In this document: in pieces, positions 46,799 to 59,585 of the stretch
How positions within the stretch are numbered: the stretch's first letter is position 1
How the letters are laid out: the number at the start of each line of letters is the position of its first letter
From: Pyrus communis
Lineage: Eukaryota; Streptophyta; Magnoliopsida; Rosales; Rosaceae
Assembly (NCBI RefSeq): GCF_963583255.1
Contig: NC_084807.1
Coordinates: 20,592,072 to 20,656,071 of the forward strand
DNA length: 64,000 bases
Reading direction: 5' to 3'
Made by a program: the position numbers and the translations under genes
Notes under the pieces: generated by a model
Told to the model about the DNA's origin: nothing
The model's input: only the letters and a program-made list of their open reading frames with translations
Database searches by the model: none

Positions 46799-49237
46799 TT
46801 AATTAACCAAGACCATATCCTCACCGCCTGCATTTGCCGCCACTGCTTCTATTCTCTTCCAAGTCAATTCCCGCTGCTCTTCCAATTCTCTAGTCCTGTT
46901 CTCTCTCTCTAAGTATTGCTGTTGGCACTCTGCAAACAATTCTGTGTCCATTTCCTGGAACATCCTTCGGACGTTTCCTGTCAATCCATGGATTACTTGG
47001 TTCCAGTGACCTTCCGTATTCTTGTCTAACGCTTCAAAGACTAACGGTAATATCACATTACGGTTCTGAGAAATTAAAGTTACAATGTGCTCACTGTTCC
47101 ACAAGTAAAGAGCTCGTTCAGCAACCTGCCACACATGTTTACATTAGAAACACTTCTCAAACAGAACCAGAAACACTTCTCAGTTAAGCTTTCTAATTCA
47201 TTGCCAAGAAGATATTTTGTTGTGTGATGACAAGTAAGATGCATGTACCAATAGATTCCGATCCAAAATTAGTGGTAATACAACAATGCGGTAACTTTAT
47301 CGATTAAAGGAGAGAAAATGTGAAACTATAGACACTGCCTAGCTGTTATGAAAACTCAGGACCAAGCAAAGGTATTTGTTGGCTAACCTGTCCTTAACCC
47401 TCTTTGGGGACAACAGTTTTTGCTTAAAAAAAAGTACTCTAATTTATAATTGGAGTGTTATACTCAAATTTCAAACCCATTATTCTCCAATCATCTATAA
47501 ATAAACCCTTCACAATCCAAACTTTAGAAGGAAAAAAACACCAATTTGATTAATAGAAGGGCCCAATCATGATAAGTAGTTTATACAATGGCTAGAAAAT
47601 TACAAGCATGCCATCAAATTTAAAACCAAGCCCAATGCCCCACTTTTACAAACCTAAGTAAAACACCTTTGGAATGGCCCAATCATGACAAGCAGTTCAT
47701 GTACGTTGCAGAGGTGGATGATTATCAGCCTAACACTGCCAGCAAGCTACACACAGCTATGTATAGACACCCAAAACCTGCTGTCCAAAAGACTGGCACG
47801 TGTGTAACATAAGAAATTAAAACACTATTGGGAGATCACCAACTTGGAATGACATACACATCGAAGGAATCATTCCCATTCGGTTTAGGTTCAATCGGTC
47901 CCGGGTGACAATGGAAGAGGGCAAGGGAAACCATCAAACAGTAATCAGCATACAATAAACAGGTAATTCTCTATCAACTTATTAACTTATTTCATAGTAT
48001 CCGATGTAATTAATTAATGACACATTTTGATCACATTTATCTCAACAATGTTAGAGAGATTACTGATGAAAATAACAACATTCCAAAACCAAAATGCCCT
48101 CTAAAGATAAAGATGCTTTTGAAACGCAAAAAACAATTAAATGATATCTACCATGCTACTTGTGTAAAAGGAAACAGTGTCTTTGGCATTCACCTGGAAA
48201 TGAGGGCTATTAAGACAGCGTCCAATCTGTCTAAAAAGCGGAAGCATACATCTTTGAAACTCGTCAGCCTGTGTAGCCTGCAAAACGTCTTCCAACTCTG
48301 CGAGAAACAGAACCTCCTTTTGACAATTGGTGACCGGCCAATACTTCAATAACCCCTTGATCACCGGTTCGGCCAACTTAGAATCCTTGTCTACAAACTG
48401 TATGATACAATAGGCCAACTGGTAATGATACGCAGATATGGACTTGGGTTTGTGCAGGGGAATAAGTGCCCTAATTAGGAACAGCTTATGCTCCTCTTTC
48501 ATCGGCAACGCAAAGCCGTTTATTATACTCCCTAGAATCTCCAACAACTCACCAATCCCACAATGCTTCTGTGTCTCGAATATAAACCTATAAAACACAT
48601 TGTTCATGGCCTTCCTAATAAAGGGTCTATGAACCATGAACTTCCCATAAATCCTATGCAAAAGGGTTTTCAAATACTCGCGTTCCCGGGGATCCTCCGA
48701 ATCGAACAACTCCATTAACCTCAGCACAAATACATGATCAATGTAACGCTTGGCAACTTTAGCATCGGTTTCAGGGGAGGCAATGTACCTTAACAAGAGT
48801 TCATAGACAATTTGGAGGTGGGGCCAGGAGGGTTCCTGATAAGGTTCATCCTCGTCCGGTTCGACTAGGTCCGATGACGGCGGCAGGCACCGGAAGATGT
48901 TGATGGACACCATGCGGATGAGGTCCTCTTGTATTGGACCGGTGAGCTTGCAGGAACCGGAGTCGATGAAGTCGACGAGCTCCATTAGGGTTTGGCGCTT
49001 GAGCTCCTTCTCCCCAACAGATTTGAGGGAGCTGGAGAAGTCGCAGCAGAAAGAGCAAAGCTGGAGCTTTTTGAGGAGGAGGGCCGGGCGGTCCGAAACG
49101 GCGGCGTCTCGGAAGAGAGGGAGAGTTTCCATGGGTGGAGAGAGAGCGGCGAGTTGTGACTCGGGGTCGAACTCGGAATCCGTGGAATCGGGTTTTGGGG
49201 ATTTGCGGTGGCCGCGTTTTATAATTTTGGTGAGCAT
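46799..49237 (-). CDS. PP2A B' (B56) regulatory subunit
   Basis: Two exons, 48194-49237 and 46799-47125, joined as [16 protein letters not shown], give 456 residues. The start [12 protein letters not shown] and the B56 HEAT-like core ([19 protein letters not shown], about residue 40, through [50 protein letters not shown], to [17 protein letters not shown] and a coiled tail [15 protein letters not shown]) match plant B' subunits over their whole length. B' subunits choose targets and location for the PP2A holoenzyme; shugoshin is one known B' partner, but adjacency here (27 kb) is not evidence of a link. The single 1.07 kb intron agrees with the alpha/beta class of plant B' genes. No defect. 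A poly(T) tract sits directly before the ATG on the genomic plus strand (49238-49270). Confidence 0.95.
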
Positions 49238-50394
49238 TTTTTTTTTTTTTTTTTTTTTTGTTTTTTTTTTGGGTAGGGAATTTTGGGAAGGGATAAGGAG
49301 GACCTAGGAGACTGGAATGGAGAGGAAAGTTAGGGTTTTGGGGAAGGGATAAGGAGGGATTTGGGGGGAGAGGGATTGGGGATTGGAAATCATTTGGGTG
49401 TACGGGAGGTGGGAAAATTTGCAGAGAAAGTGTGGGAAAGTTTGGAGAGTGGAGTGTGATTGAGGAAGTAGTTTATGGTCACTCTTGTTCCAACTGGGGG
49501 AGTAAAGCTAGACCATATATGGAAAGTTATTTGACTTTCTGTCTAAATATCTCGTTTTATTTGGAAATTTTACTAAAATATCAACTACCTCAGTGTTTTT
49601 TCTTTCTCCTTTGGACGTGTACAAAAGTTTAGGGGTCATTTGCCGTGTTTTTAAATTATCAAAATCGTTTTTAGAAAAAACATTTTTTAATTCTAAAAGC
49701 ATTTGAAATGTTTTTTTTTTCTTTTCAAAATTAACTTGTATTTTTACCAAGATTTAGTTTAAAAAAGATTTTCTTCAAAATTTTTCTCTAAAAATGTCTC
49801 CAGTCATTTAAACGTTCTTCCCAAACTAGCACTTACTACGTGTTTCTTTAAATTTTCCAAGTCTTTACTAAGAGATTCTAACACGTCACGTCACCATATA
49901 TATAGGATATAGCCACATAATAAGAATAGAGAGATTTTGCCTTATCACCGAGTGTGTATATCGCCAGAAAACATGTTTGTACAACCACACCCCCATGCGT
50001 GAGATGATGGAGAACTGCAAGAGGTGATGGTTGGAGCGCGAAAATCATTTCCCTGGAAAATAAGGTAAAGCAAAAAATTTGGAAGCATATTTGTCAAACA
50101 GATTAAGAGACTTTTCATAAAGGAGGAGCAGAGATCCAACATTTTTACTGCCAAAATACCAAATCCTCATTAGTAACTTGAAAATAAGAAGGAAAAAGAA
50201 GGTGAAAAATTACCACATCAAAAGGCATCATCACCCTGGATCCATGTTTCGACAGATTGGAAGCAACAAGGATGGCCCACAAAACCAACATACAGGATTA
50301 CTGAAAAGAGTTCGGTTTGATTCATAGAAAAACCCGATTAAATTAGGCAAAAGCTCCAGCAGCAGCAGAAGGCAGTAAGAGTACGATTGCTGGT
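49238..50394. other. Intergenic with a MITE remnant
   Basis: T-rich tracts near 49238-49270 and GA-rich sequence upstream of the PP2A gene. From about 49637 to 49835 lies a diverged copy of the 11014-11245 element (TTTTTACCAAGATTTAGTTT, AAAATGTCTCCAGTCATTTAAA). The rest, to 50394, is probably 3' UTR of KTF1. Confidence 0.55.
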
Positions 50395-53300
50395 TTAACC
50401 ACTGTTGGGGCACTCCCTTGCGAAATGGCCGGACTGTCCACACTTGTAGCAGCCACCGGAAGCACCACCGCCCTGGGAGCAGTCCCTCGCCATGTGCCCA
50501 GACTCACCACACTTGTAGCAAGCACCACTGCTACCACCTCCACCGCCCTGGGGGCACTCCCTAGCCATGTGCCCTGACTCACCACACTTGAAGCAAGCAC
50601 CACTGCCGCCACCTCCACCACTACGGCTGCCACCACCATAGCTTCCACCGCCCTGGGAGCAATCCCTCGCCATGTGCCCCGACTCACCACACTTGTAGCA
50701 AGCACCACCACTGCGGTTGCCACCACAATAGCCCCCACCGCCCTGGGAGCAGTCCCTTGCCATGTGCCCGGACTCACCGCACTTGAAGCAAGCACCACCT
50801 CCACCACCCTGGGGGCACTCCCTCGACATGTGCCCGGCCTCACCACATTTGAAGCAAGCACCACCTTTACCGCCTCCACCGCCCTGGGGGCATTCCCTGG
50901 ACATGTGCCCAGACTCACCACACTTGAAGCAAGCACCACCTTTACCGCCTCCACCGCCTTGGGGGCACTCCCTCGACATGTGCCCAGACTCACCACACTT
51001 GAAGCAAGCACCACCTTTACCGCCTCCACCACCCTGGGGGCACTCCCTCGACATGTGCCCAGACTCACCACACTTGAAGCAAGCACCACCTTTACCACCT
51101 CCACCGCCCTGGGGGCACTCCCTCGACATGTGCCCGGACTCACCACATTTGAAGCAAGCACCACTGCCCCCGCCTCCACCTCTACCCCCAAAACCCCCTC
51201 TACGCCCACCATCTCCAAAACCCCGTCCACCTCTCCCACCACTTGAATCCTCAGGTTGGTCTACATTCCCACCATCTGTTGAATTCCAACCGCTTTTACT
51301 GCCCCAACTAGATTTCTGATTTGCATCACCAGAGCCTGAGTTCCAACTACTTTTTTTGCCCCAAGTTGAATCCTGGTTCCCACCAGTGTCATCAGATCCA
51401 GATTTCCAATCACTTTTCTTCCCCCAACTAGAATCTTGATTGCCACCAGTCTCACTAGATTGAGAATTCCAGGTACTCTTCTTCCCCCAACTAGAATCAA
51501 GATTTCCACCAGTGTCACCAGATCCAGAGTTCGAGTTGATTGTCTTGCCCCATGTAGAATCCTGGTTCCCACCTGAGGAAGTAGATCCGATGTTCCCATC
51601 ACTTTTCTTACCCCAACTAGATTCTTGACTGCCACCAGTCTCACTAGATCCTGAGTTCCAAGTGCCTTTTTGGCCCCATTTAGAAACCTTATCTCCCCCT
51701 CCACCACTTGACCCACCTTGCCAAGCTTTAGTTTGACCCCAACCTGATGATTGATCTCCCCCTCCACCACTTTGTTCTTCATTGGTGGCAGATCCTTTGC
51801 CCCACTTGCCTCCGTTGTTCCCCACTCCGCCAGTGGTTACATCAGCTTGTTTACCCCATGAAGACCCTCCAGTTTGTTTACCCCATGAATCTCCAGCTGG
51901 CTTACCCCAAGAAGAACTGCCATCTTGCTTACCCTCTGTTGAACCGCCACCTGCCTTACCCCAGCTTCCAGTCTGAACATTTTCAACTGGTACTGAACTT
52001 TTCCACCCTGCATCACCAGCACTTGATTCATCTTTACTGCTCCAGTTCCCTGTGGCTTTATTCTGAGGCTTACCCCAAGCAGGCCCATCACTACTGACTG
52101 CATTTCCTTTGTCCCAAGATTTCTGTTGACCCCACCCAGGACTTGAAATATCCCCAGATGGTACATCAGAATTCTTTCCCCATGATCCTGCTTCAACAAC
52201 ATTTTTACCTTTGCCCCATGAATCCAGTTGACTCGTCCCAGCAAGTTCAGCCTTCTTCCCCCAAGAGCCACTTCTTCCCCAGTCAGCACCTTGATCATTG
52301 TTATGTGGGGCACTGCTGTCACCCCCAGTTTTAACACTTGATTTCCCCCATGAGTCGCTTTTTCCCCAGCCAGTGCCTTGATCATTGTTATCTGCTGGTG
52401 CACTGCTGTCGACCCCAATTTTAGCACTTGATTTTCCCCAAGTGTCTCTTTTTCCCCAGCCAGCACCTTGATCATTGGTATCTGGTGCACTACTGTCACC
52501 ATCACTTTTGGCACTTGATTTTCCCCAAGCGTCACTTTTTCCCCAGCCAGCACCTTGATTGTTGTTATCTGCTGCTGCTGCTGCTGCACCCCAGGACGAA
52601 CCTGTACTTGGAGCTGCTTTGCTCCCCCAAGAAGTATCATCATCTACAGGTTATGAAAAGAAAATAAATGAAGCATCTTTGCCGAAAAAAGCACTGATCA
52701 TCAAAGACGTTGATATCATTAAACTTCAGAACCGAACATACCTTTTTTAACATCATTAATAGGATTTGCACTAGCCCAAGAATTACTGCAAGAATGTGGC
52801 CATCAGCCTCAGATTATACACAAAGAAACATGGTAAAAAAACATATCAAATAAACAAACAGAAAAACTACGTTTTGTACAAATATAAGACAAATTTTGTT
52901 GGGTTACCTTTCACCAGATGCCCCTCCAGCATTCCACCCACCACCCCCGGCTGATGCCCCTCCAGCATTCCACCTATCACCCCCAGCAGATACCCCAGCT
53001 CCATTTGTCCAGTCTTCAAATATAACAAGCACCATAGGTCACATTTTTAAGGGTCAAAAACAAAATATCTGAATACAACAGTGCTCTTTCCATATATGCG
53101 GCATGTTATGTTGACTACATTGATAACCAACTGAATGCGGTCAAGATTAATAACTTTAAACAGTATACCATGTCAAATTGTCCGGAATAGAGAAACATTG
53201 CCCCATATATAGCTTTAAGATAAAACTAAAGTATGGAATGGAAGTAGAAATTGCTTCCAGAAGATTCATACCATTAGAGCCTCCTTCCGTTCCGAGCAAA

Positions 53301-56300
53301 TCAAATGGTTTTAAACTGGACTCCGGATCCTCACTTTACAGAGAAAGAGGACATTAGCAGACTTATTGAAAAGACAATTAAGTAATGAAAAGCTTGGCAT
53401 AAATGATGAATTGACTAAAAATAATTACCTAATCAGCACACTAGAACTCTTTCCACGAACTTCAGAAATATGCTCTTTTGTAACTGCATAACGATGAAAC
53501 AACAAAATTATGACAGATGTAGAATTACATTCACTGATCAACCAGCCAAACTCCATGCAGTAATCAAAATGATATTGACCAACCTGTGAGAACCTTTTGC
53601 TGAGAATCAAGCTTAACAGTAATATCAGCACGGCGTATAGCCAAGATTCGACAGAGGTATCCCTTCAACGGACCCACACGGATTCTTACAGTTTGACCAA
53701 TTGAGAACATTCCATCTTTATCACCCTGATTGACTGCATTAAATAATTAATCAGGAGGCAGAAAACTTGATATTAACAATTGAAAACTTAAATCACAGCA
53801 TTAGCACTGATACATACAGTTACTATCCCTTTCTTGCCATGGCTTTTTTGGCGATAGCGGGGATTTAGGAGACGACATGAAATCTCCAAAACCCAGAGCA
53901 CCTGAGTCCCCATCCTGAATGAGAGAGAAATATCATTACCAACACCTTCTTGCTAATATGTAATATACCGTACAAGAATACTCAAGGAACACAAAAAAAA
54001 TAAGCTTCCTACCTTTTCTTTGCTAGAATCAATGTAAAGCTTAACTTTCTCACACATTTGGGATTTTGAGCAAAAATAACCACCATTTGCTGTCTCGTTC
54101 TCATCATACAAGAATATGGTGCCTCTATATATTTGCTTAACAATACCCTGCCTACCCTGCAAAATTGGGACAAACTAGTGTTAATACTCCAGACTATGGA
54201 GGCACATGTACAGTGTACCTCAGTAAACTCTTTTTCAAGTACTAAGATAATGATCTCAGGTTGTGTCAAACCTCCAAAGGTCCTTCCGACACTTTGACAG
54301 TATCACTAACGCATATGGCCTTCATGTGCCTATCTAATGCCGTAAATTTCATATCAGAAAGAACATTCTTTAACTCACGCTTCTGAACCATCAGCACAAT
54401 AGGTCCTTCCACTCCCTCTTTCAGAATCTAGGACACACATTATAGAGTGTTAGTACGCATTTTAAATCATCTGAGGAAACAAACTAGATTTTGTACCTTG
54501 TAACTATCATCTTTCTCCATGCCTATTACAAGACCAAAATCTTTCCGGCTGCAAAAGAAATCATGACCAGTAAAAATCATTTTGATGTACATAAGCAGTT
54601 CATGGAAGGTCACCAAGGTCACATAAGTTCATACAGGACTCACCCAAAACAAACAAGATCATACAGTTCAAAACCACTCCCACCAGAGCCTGAAGAACCC
54701 CCGCCTTTCCCCATAGACGTTGATGAGTCCTCTCCCTTCCCCATTGAACCTGACGAACCCTCTCCTTTCCCCTTAGACCCAGATGAACCCTCTCCTTTCC
54801 CCATAGACTGCGATGAGCCCTCTCCTTTCCCCATAGGTCCTGATGAACCCTCTCCTTTCCCCAAAGATCCTGATGAGCCCTCTCCTTTCCCCATAGACCC
54901 TGATGAGCCCTCTCCTTTCCCCATAGACCCTGATGAACCCCCTCCTTTCCCCATAGAACCCGATGAACCCTCTCCTTTACCACCACCTTCTTCAATTTTG
55001 ATGGTCCGCCTTTTCTTTTCTGTTGTACCATAAAGTTCTGTAAGCCAGTCCTCGTCCTCATTTTTGGTGTTCTCAGAAGGCTTGAATTTCAGTAGTTCCT
55101 CTTCTGATGGCAGAACACCCCAGAAGCTTAATGAATCTATTGATACTTTTTTGTACAAATATCCATCCTTGAACATCAGACCATCAAGAAACTCAAACTT
55201 CATGCCACTTTCACGATCAGTCCTGTACTGAATGAGAGGGCGGAACTCCCTACACACAAAATAAATAAATAAATAAATATCAGATCAGAAACTAGCATGA
55301 AATAATGAACTACCAGCCAATGATCTGTGTCATACTCAAGTTCGTTTGAGCTGATCAATCTTGGGGCAGGAGCAGGCCTTTTCTTTCTAGTACCTCCTCC
55401 ACCCTATAGAGTGAAAGGAATCAAACACATACAGAATCTTAAATCGTATTCAGATTCAAAATAAAATCTGGATAGCAAAGTTGCAGATACACAAAGACAT
55501 CACATATCCAAAACCAATTAAACAAGCATTAGAGGAAAGATATTGATGACAATGAACCCGTTACCAACAAACAGGAAGAGGAAAGCATGTGATAAAGAAA
55601 CTCAAACAACAAACAGAAACAGGAAAGATAGTTCTTACAAATTTTGCAGCCATTGCTTGAAGATCAATTCTGGGGATCAGCTTTAAGGTTGCTCTTTTTC
55701 GTAAATCGTTCACAAACACAACCTACAGAAACAAAATCCAGATAGGGGAAACAAGTGTCAACCCTTAAAGCAACCCAACCAACCCAACTTGGGACAAATT
55801 ATACCTGTGCCAAATCACCCTTGTAGTTCCCATTCTTCACACGGGCCCACATGCCCGCAGTAATTCCATTGGATTTAGTCCGAGGAGACAGCAAATGAGT
55901 AACTTCATTATTTGGAACTGGCATTACTCGGGAAGGGTATATACTACAAATTCCTTTACATGCCTAAGAAAATCAATGATGGTTCAGATATTAGTAAATT
56001 AAGATTAAGAATAGTATTGCCCAAACAAGAAACTTTTCCTGTATTGACCAATAAAAAGATCAACTTTCTACAACATCCAAAGAAACGATCACCTCATTAA
56101 TATCAGACTGCTTGTCAGCTTCAACGAAAACAAAACCCTTGATGTGCTCAACAGCAAATGCAGAAACAATCTGTAGTTTGGTACCTAGTGATCGGAAGTC
56201 AACAAACTTTTGCATCATACAGAAAGCTGAATGCCTCTCACGTCCAACCTACAGCCCAAAACATTTGACTGAGAAATGATTGTGGTTCTTTATAGAAGAA

Positions 56301-57749
56301 GAAAAAAAGAGAGTCGTTTGGAGCTATTTCAGAACTTTTCTACCCAGAAAAAAAAATATGTAACATAACATTCAATGTCATACCATGCATTTTACTTTCC
56401 AGATGACTGGATCCTTAACAGTAGGCAGAACATTTCCATCAATCGACCTTTTGTTCTCATAATTATCTTCAGCATAGGTTACATTGCTAGAACCACTCCT
56501 GTATCGTTCTTCCATCATTTTTTCAAATTCTTCACCATCCAGATCCTCCTCCTTAGGAACGAATGGAAGGTTATGTGCTTTCCATGGGTCATTCTGGGCT
56601 ACAGGTTCTGTTTCAAATTCTTCATCCATAAAATCTGCAATCAATCATTTCAAAAGAAACTTCCACTGTAAACACAGATTTCATAGGTGAAATGCAGAGA
56701 CTCATTTATCATGGTACTTTTTTTGCACACCTAAGACATATATTCCATGACTAGTCATAACTAACCCTGTACAATTACGCCAAAATTTCACCATCTACCG
56801 CAAAAGTGCAGCTTGTTTTGATGGACTTCACGATGTGGGCACAGACGCTTGTTATAACGGTTTTTTTTTTTTTTTGGTCAAATGATAGATTTGTTTTTTT
56901 TTTTTTTTTTTTTTGTCAAACGATAGATTTTGTTAGATTAGTTACCAGCAGGGTTTGAACCCACGCCGTCATACAAGGGCTCAACACCTTTCCACCACTT
57001 TGGTAAAGGGCCACTTGCCAAACGATAGATATATTAGATTAGGGAGTCAATGGGGTTCAAACCCACACCGTGGTGCAAGGAAACACTCCTGTGGTAGAGG
57101 GCCACTTGCATCACTTATCATAACCATCACCAACCCAAAAATGTAGTTTAGATGTCCCATATAACACAGCATGCAACTGCAATAGTGCATACTGAACAAC
57201 ATCAGCACAACAATGTCCAAATGAACATAAGTTTCATTGTATGAAATTGGTATCGACCCAATGAAATTGAAGAAAGTCTCTCAAAACCATTTTACATTAT
57301 GGTCAACAAACAAGTTTAAGAAATTAAACAACCCCACTATACACTTCAAAAATAAATTGATCAATAAACTTTATAAAAAATTGAACCTCCACCAAGCAAC
57401 CACAAAAGCCAGAAATTCAAACATACAAAGGAAAACGCATAAAAATTAATAAAGATAAACCTGTCAACATGCACAAAGGAAGCTAAAAAAAAAAATACCC
57501 ATTTCAAAAACCCTAGAAATCCGAAACCAGATGGAAAATGCGCGATCCAAAACGAAGTCAGAAACAGAATATACCGTCATCGAAGTCACTGTCGATTCCG
57601 TCGTCGGATTCGGCAGCGGCGTCTTCGAAGAATCTGAGGACGCCGGGGTTGCTCCTCTTCCGGCCACCACCGGACTTGTCGTCGTCGTGCTTGCGCTTGC
57701 CGCCGGAGAATCCACCTCCGGTGGCGATCCCCTTTCCCTTCGACGCCAT
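50395..57749 (-). CDS. KTF1: KTF1/SPT5-like (RDM3), RNA-directed DNA methylation factor
   Basis: Seventeen exons: 57575-57749, 56384-56634, 56093-56248, 55805-55963, 55639-55722, 55336-55403, 54644-55249, 54497-54548, 54272-54427, 54013-54156, 53818-53914, 53584-53733, 53429-53483, 53273-53334, 52908-53013, 52742-52785, 50395-52643. The sum is 4,614 nt, 1,537 residues. N-terminus [20 protein letters not shown] with acidic [13 protein letters not shown] domain about 130-195 ([32 protein letters not shown]); KOW motifs about 230-250, 560-600 and 655-690 ([43 protein letters not shown]). About 388-487 is a decapeptide repeat; 790-1265 is WG/GW rich; 1279-1537 has ten CCHC knuckles. KTF1 binds Pol V transcripts and AGO4 to guide de novo DNA methylation. 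The exon 53818-53914 donor has an alternative (GTAACT), the least certain junction. Confidence 0.93.
50401..51170 (-). repeat. Ten CCHC zinc knuckles in KTF1 C-terminus
   Basis: Ten CX2CX4HX4C knuckles ([28 protein letters not shown] and variants, last [14 protein letters not shown]) joined by Gly-rich linkers ([10 protein letters not shown]). The first four are almost identical at the DNA level, showing recent copying. Knuckles of this type bind single-stranded nucleic acid. They lie in the same exon and frame as the WG/GW region. Confidence 0.92.
51240..52640 (-). other. WG/GW-rich Argonaute-hook region of KTF1
   Basis: Roughly thirty or more WG or GW dipeptides in repeats such as [16 protein letters not shown] and [16 protein letters not shown]. 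In Arabidopsis KTF1 the equivalent region binds AGO4. The repeats are polar (Ser, Gly, Asn, Gln) and predicted disordered. Confidence 0.9.
54682..54981 (-). repeat. Ten 30 bp repeats coding [10 protein letters not shown] in KTF1
   Basis: Exactly 300 bp, ten copies of a 30 bp unit that encodes [10 protein letters not shown] with variants (GPM, QSM, GSK, TSM). It lies between the first and second KOW regions, within one exon, and keeps the frame. Confidence 0.93.
56861..57112 (-). mobile_element. Tandem (dimeric) tRNA-derived SINE in KTF1 intron 1
   Basis: Minus strand contains two tRNA-like heads: GGCCCTCTACCACAGGAGTG...GTGTGGGTTTGAACCCC and GGCCCTTTACCAAAGTGGTGG...CGTGGGTTCAAACCC. Both have a B box (GGTTCRAACCC). 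Each is followed by CTAATCTAA..ATCTATCGTTTG, with poly(A) (poly(T) on the plus strand) at the end of the second and again beyond. A second SINE family, sharing only the ATCGTTTG end with family 1. Confidence 0.72.
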
Positions 57750-58239
57750 CACAATGTGAGGTTTCTGAGAACGATTGCCTCAATCTCACATGCAGCGAGA
57801 GAGAGAGAGAGAGAGAGAGAGAAGTTTCAGTCTTTGGTGCCACTGCTGACAGGTGAATTGGGCCTCAAAGTTCTCAGCTTTTTTATGTGTAGGTGGCAGG
57901 TGGGGAAATAGAAAGTGTTTGCGATTTTACACTCCTGTCCTTCGTTTGTACGCTTTTTGACGGCTTTGGCGTGGTTGTTGGCAAGTGGGTGTTAACGTCA
58001 AATCAGTTTATGCTTGGTGAAATGATGGAAAGAAGGCTTTGGTGACATGTTCTTGCTACAAATTTGGAATTTTCTTTTTTTCTTCCTAAATTTCTATTTT
58101 GAAAAAAACAATATGTTTTGTTGAAAATTCATCAGTCACTTCTGTTTTTATCCAATCAGATTTGGATACGTGTCTAAATCATTAAAATTATAAACACAAG
58201 CTAGACACTATTTAAATCTAATTAGGTGAGAGTAGAAGT
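57750..58239. promoter_or_regulatory. KTF1 upstream region with (GA)n in 5' UTR
   Basis: A (GA)n microsatellite at about 57798-57822 lies about 50 bp upstream of the KTF1 ATG and is likely in the 5' UTR. No clear TATA box. No gene between here and the LTR at 58240. Confidence 0.45.
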
Positions 58240-58849
58240 TGTGGATGCAAATTTCTTCCTCTGTACTCTTGGACAAAATTGCATCTACAAAACAAATAAC
58301 ATCTTCGGTCAAGGCCAAGAGCCTCACGCGCCCATGATGATTGAGGGGGGGTTTTGGGCAAAGAACCTCTGATGCCAAAGTTAGAATTTTGAGGGAAAAT
58401 TGTTTGGAGAATTTAGAGAGTTTAGCAAGAGAATTGGGATTGAGTTTTGGAGAGAATGGGGTAGTATTTATAGGGGTGTGGCCGGCCGCCTTGGGTGAGA
58501 GAGGACCAGCCACTTGGCTCTTTTTGGGGGCTAGGTTCTTGATTTGTGTTCAATTGGGAATAATTGAATAATTAACTAATTAATTAACCAATTAATAGAA
58601 TAATTGACTAATTGATTAGCTAATTAATATAATAAAAGGGAAAAGATTTGGAAGTTACCTTGTGGAGAGGATTTGATGATGATGGATGAAATAGGTTTTT
58701 AATTGTTACCTATTTTGGGCACTTTTGACTTGGTTGAGGGACGATTGCCCGCTGCTCACGCGTAGGAATCCCGGTGTGCCTTGAAGGTAATTTTGTCCTT
58801 TTTTACCCAAAAGTCCACGTGTCGCCTTGTGATTATTTTTGGCTCCACA
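58240..58849 (-). repeat. LTR, complete copy (610 bp)
   Basis: TGTGGA...TCCACA ends. Includes the TAATTAATTAACCAATTAAT-type low-complexity stretch shared with the right copy. Confidence 0.7.
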
Positions 58850-59585
58850 AATACCCCCACACCTGTTTGGCTGCTCGCAGGAAAGGACAACAAGTGTAGA
58901 GATTTTCTTGCTTTAGGAAACTTAGGACTTCTTCCTATTTTAATGTAGATTCTCTCTTTAATTGGAAATTAGATCTTTCTAGGAAAGGAAAATAAATTTC
59001 TCTTAAAACCTATTTAAGTCCACCTTAAGTGGATTATTAAATCAACTTTGGAGAGCGATTTATTCTACCCTACAAGAGAGAGAGAGAAAGCTTAGATGAT
59101 ATGTGTTCCCCCTCCTCTAGCAATCTTCTACATCTTGCCAGTGCAAAGGATTGTCTTTCGTTACTTGCTTTGTCTTCTCCACTCTGCACCAAGGCAAGAA
59201 AAATTTAATTTTTCTTGTCTTTTGTTTGGATAGTGCTGTCGCGGGGCAATTGTCGGGGTGGTACGACACGTCGGTTAATAGAGGCTAGGAGTCGGCTCGG
59301 CATGGGCCGATGAGGTGTTGTGGTAGGGACCACTGCTTAGGTTGTATGGCTTGGCTAAAGCCAAGGGCAGCTTGTGCGGATGGGGCCGTGGATTGAGGTG
59401 CTAGGGCGCAGTGCTAAGCGAGCCGCATGGCTCATGTTCTTTGGCCTCTTGGACCTGGATCGGGCCAGGCTAGCGATTGAGAAAAATAAGGAGGTTGCGA
59501 GCCTCATGAGTTACTAGAAGCTTAGCATGCAGGCCTTCTGCCTGCTGGTCCAAGAGAGAAAAAATAAAGGAAAAGCCATTATGGG

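Noticed and set aside
18176..49237. SGO1 and PP2A B' as a functional gene cluster (shugoshin recruits B'-type PP2A)
   Set aside because: They are over 25 kb apart with unrelated genes and transposons between; plant genes of one pathway are rarely clustered without other evidence. Treated as coincidence.
50343..51319. Long open frames on both strands across the zinc-knuckle repeats (for example a 299-codon Val/Ala/Ser frame and Pro/Leu/Thr-rich plus-strand frames)
   Set aside because: They are shadow frames of a repetitive GC-rich exon. Only the KTF1 frame gives meaningful domains and joins to upstream exons.
54600..55061. Regularly spaced 30 bp repeats that could resemble a CRISPR array
   Set aside because: They are direct tandem repeats with no spacers, in frame within KTF1, and the genome is a plant.
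56861..57112. tRNA genes (good B boxes)
   Set aside because: No full cloverleaf can be drawn; heads are followed by SINE bodies and poly(A).
58208..58571. ORFs of 76-101 codons repeated at 61317-61605
   Set aside because: Both sets lie in the LTR copies of one element; the similarity is due to the LTR duplication.
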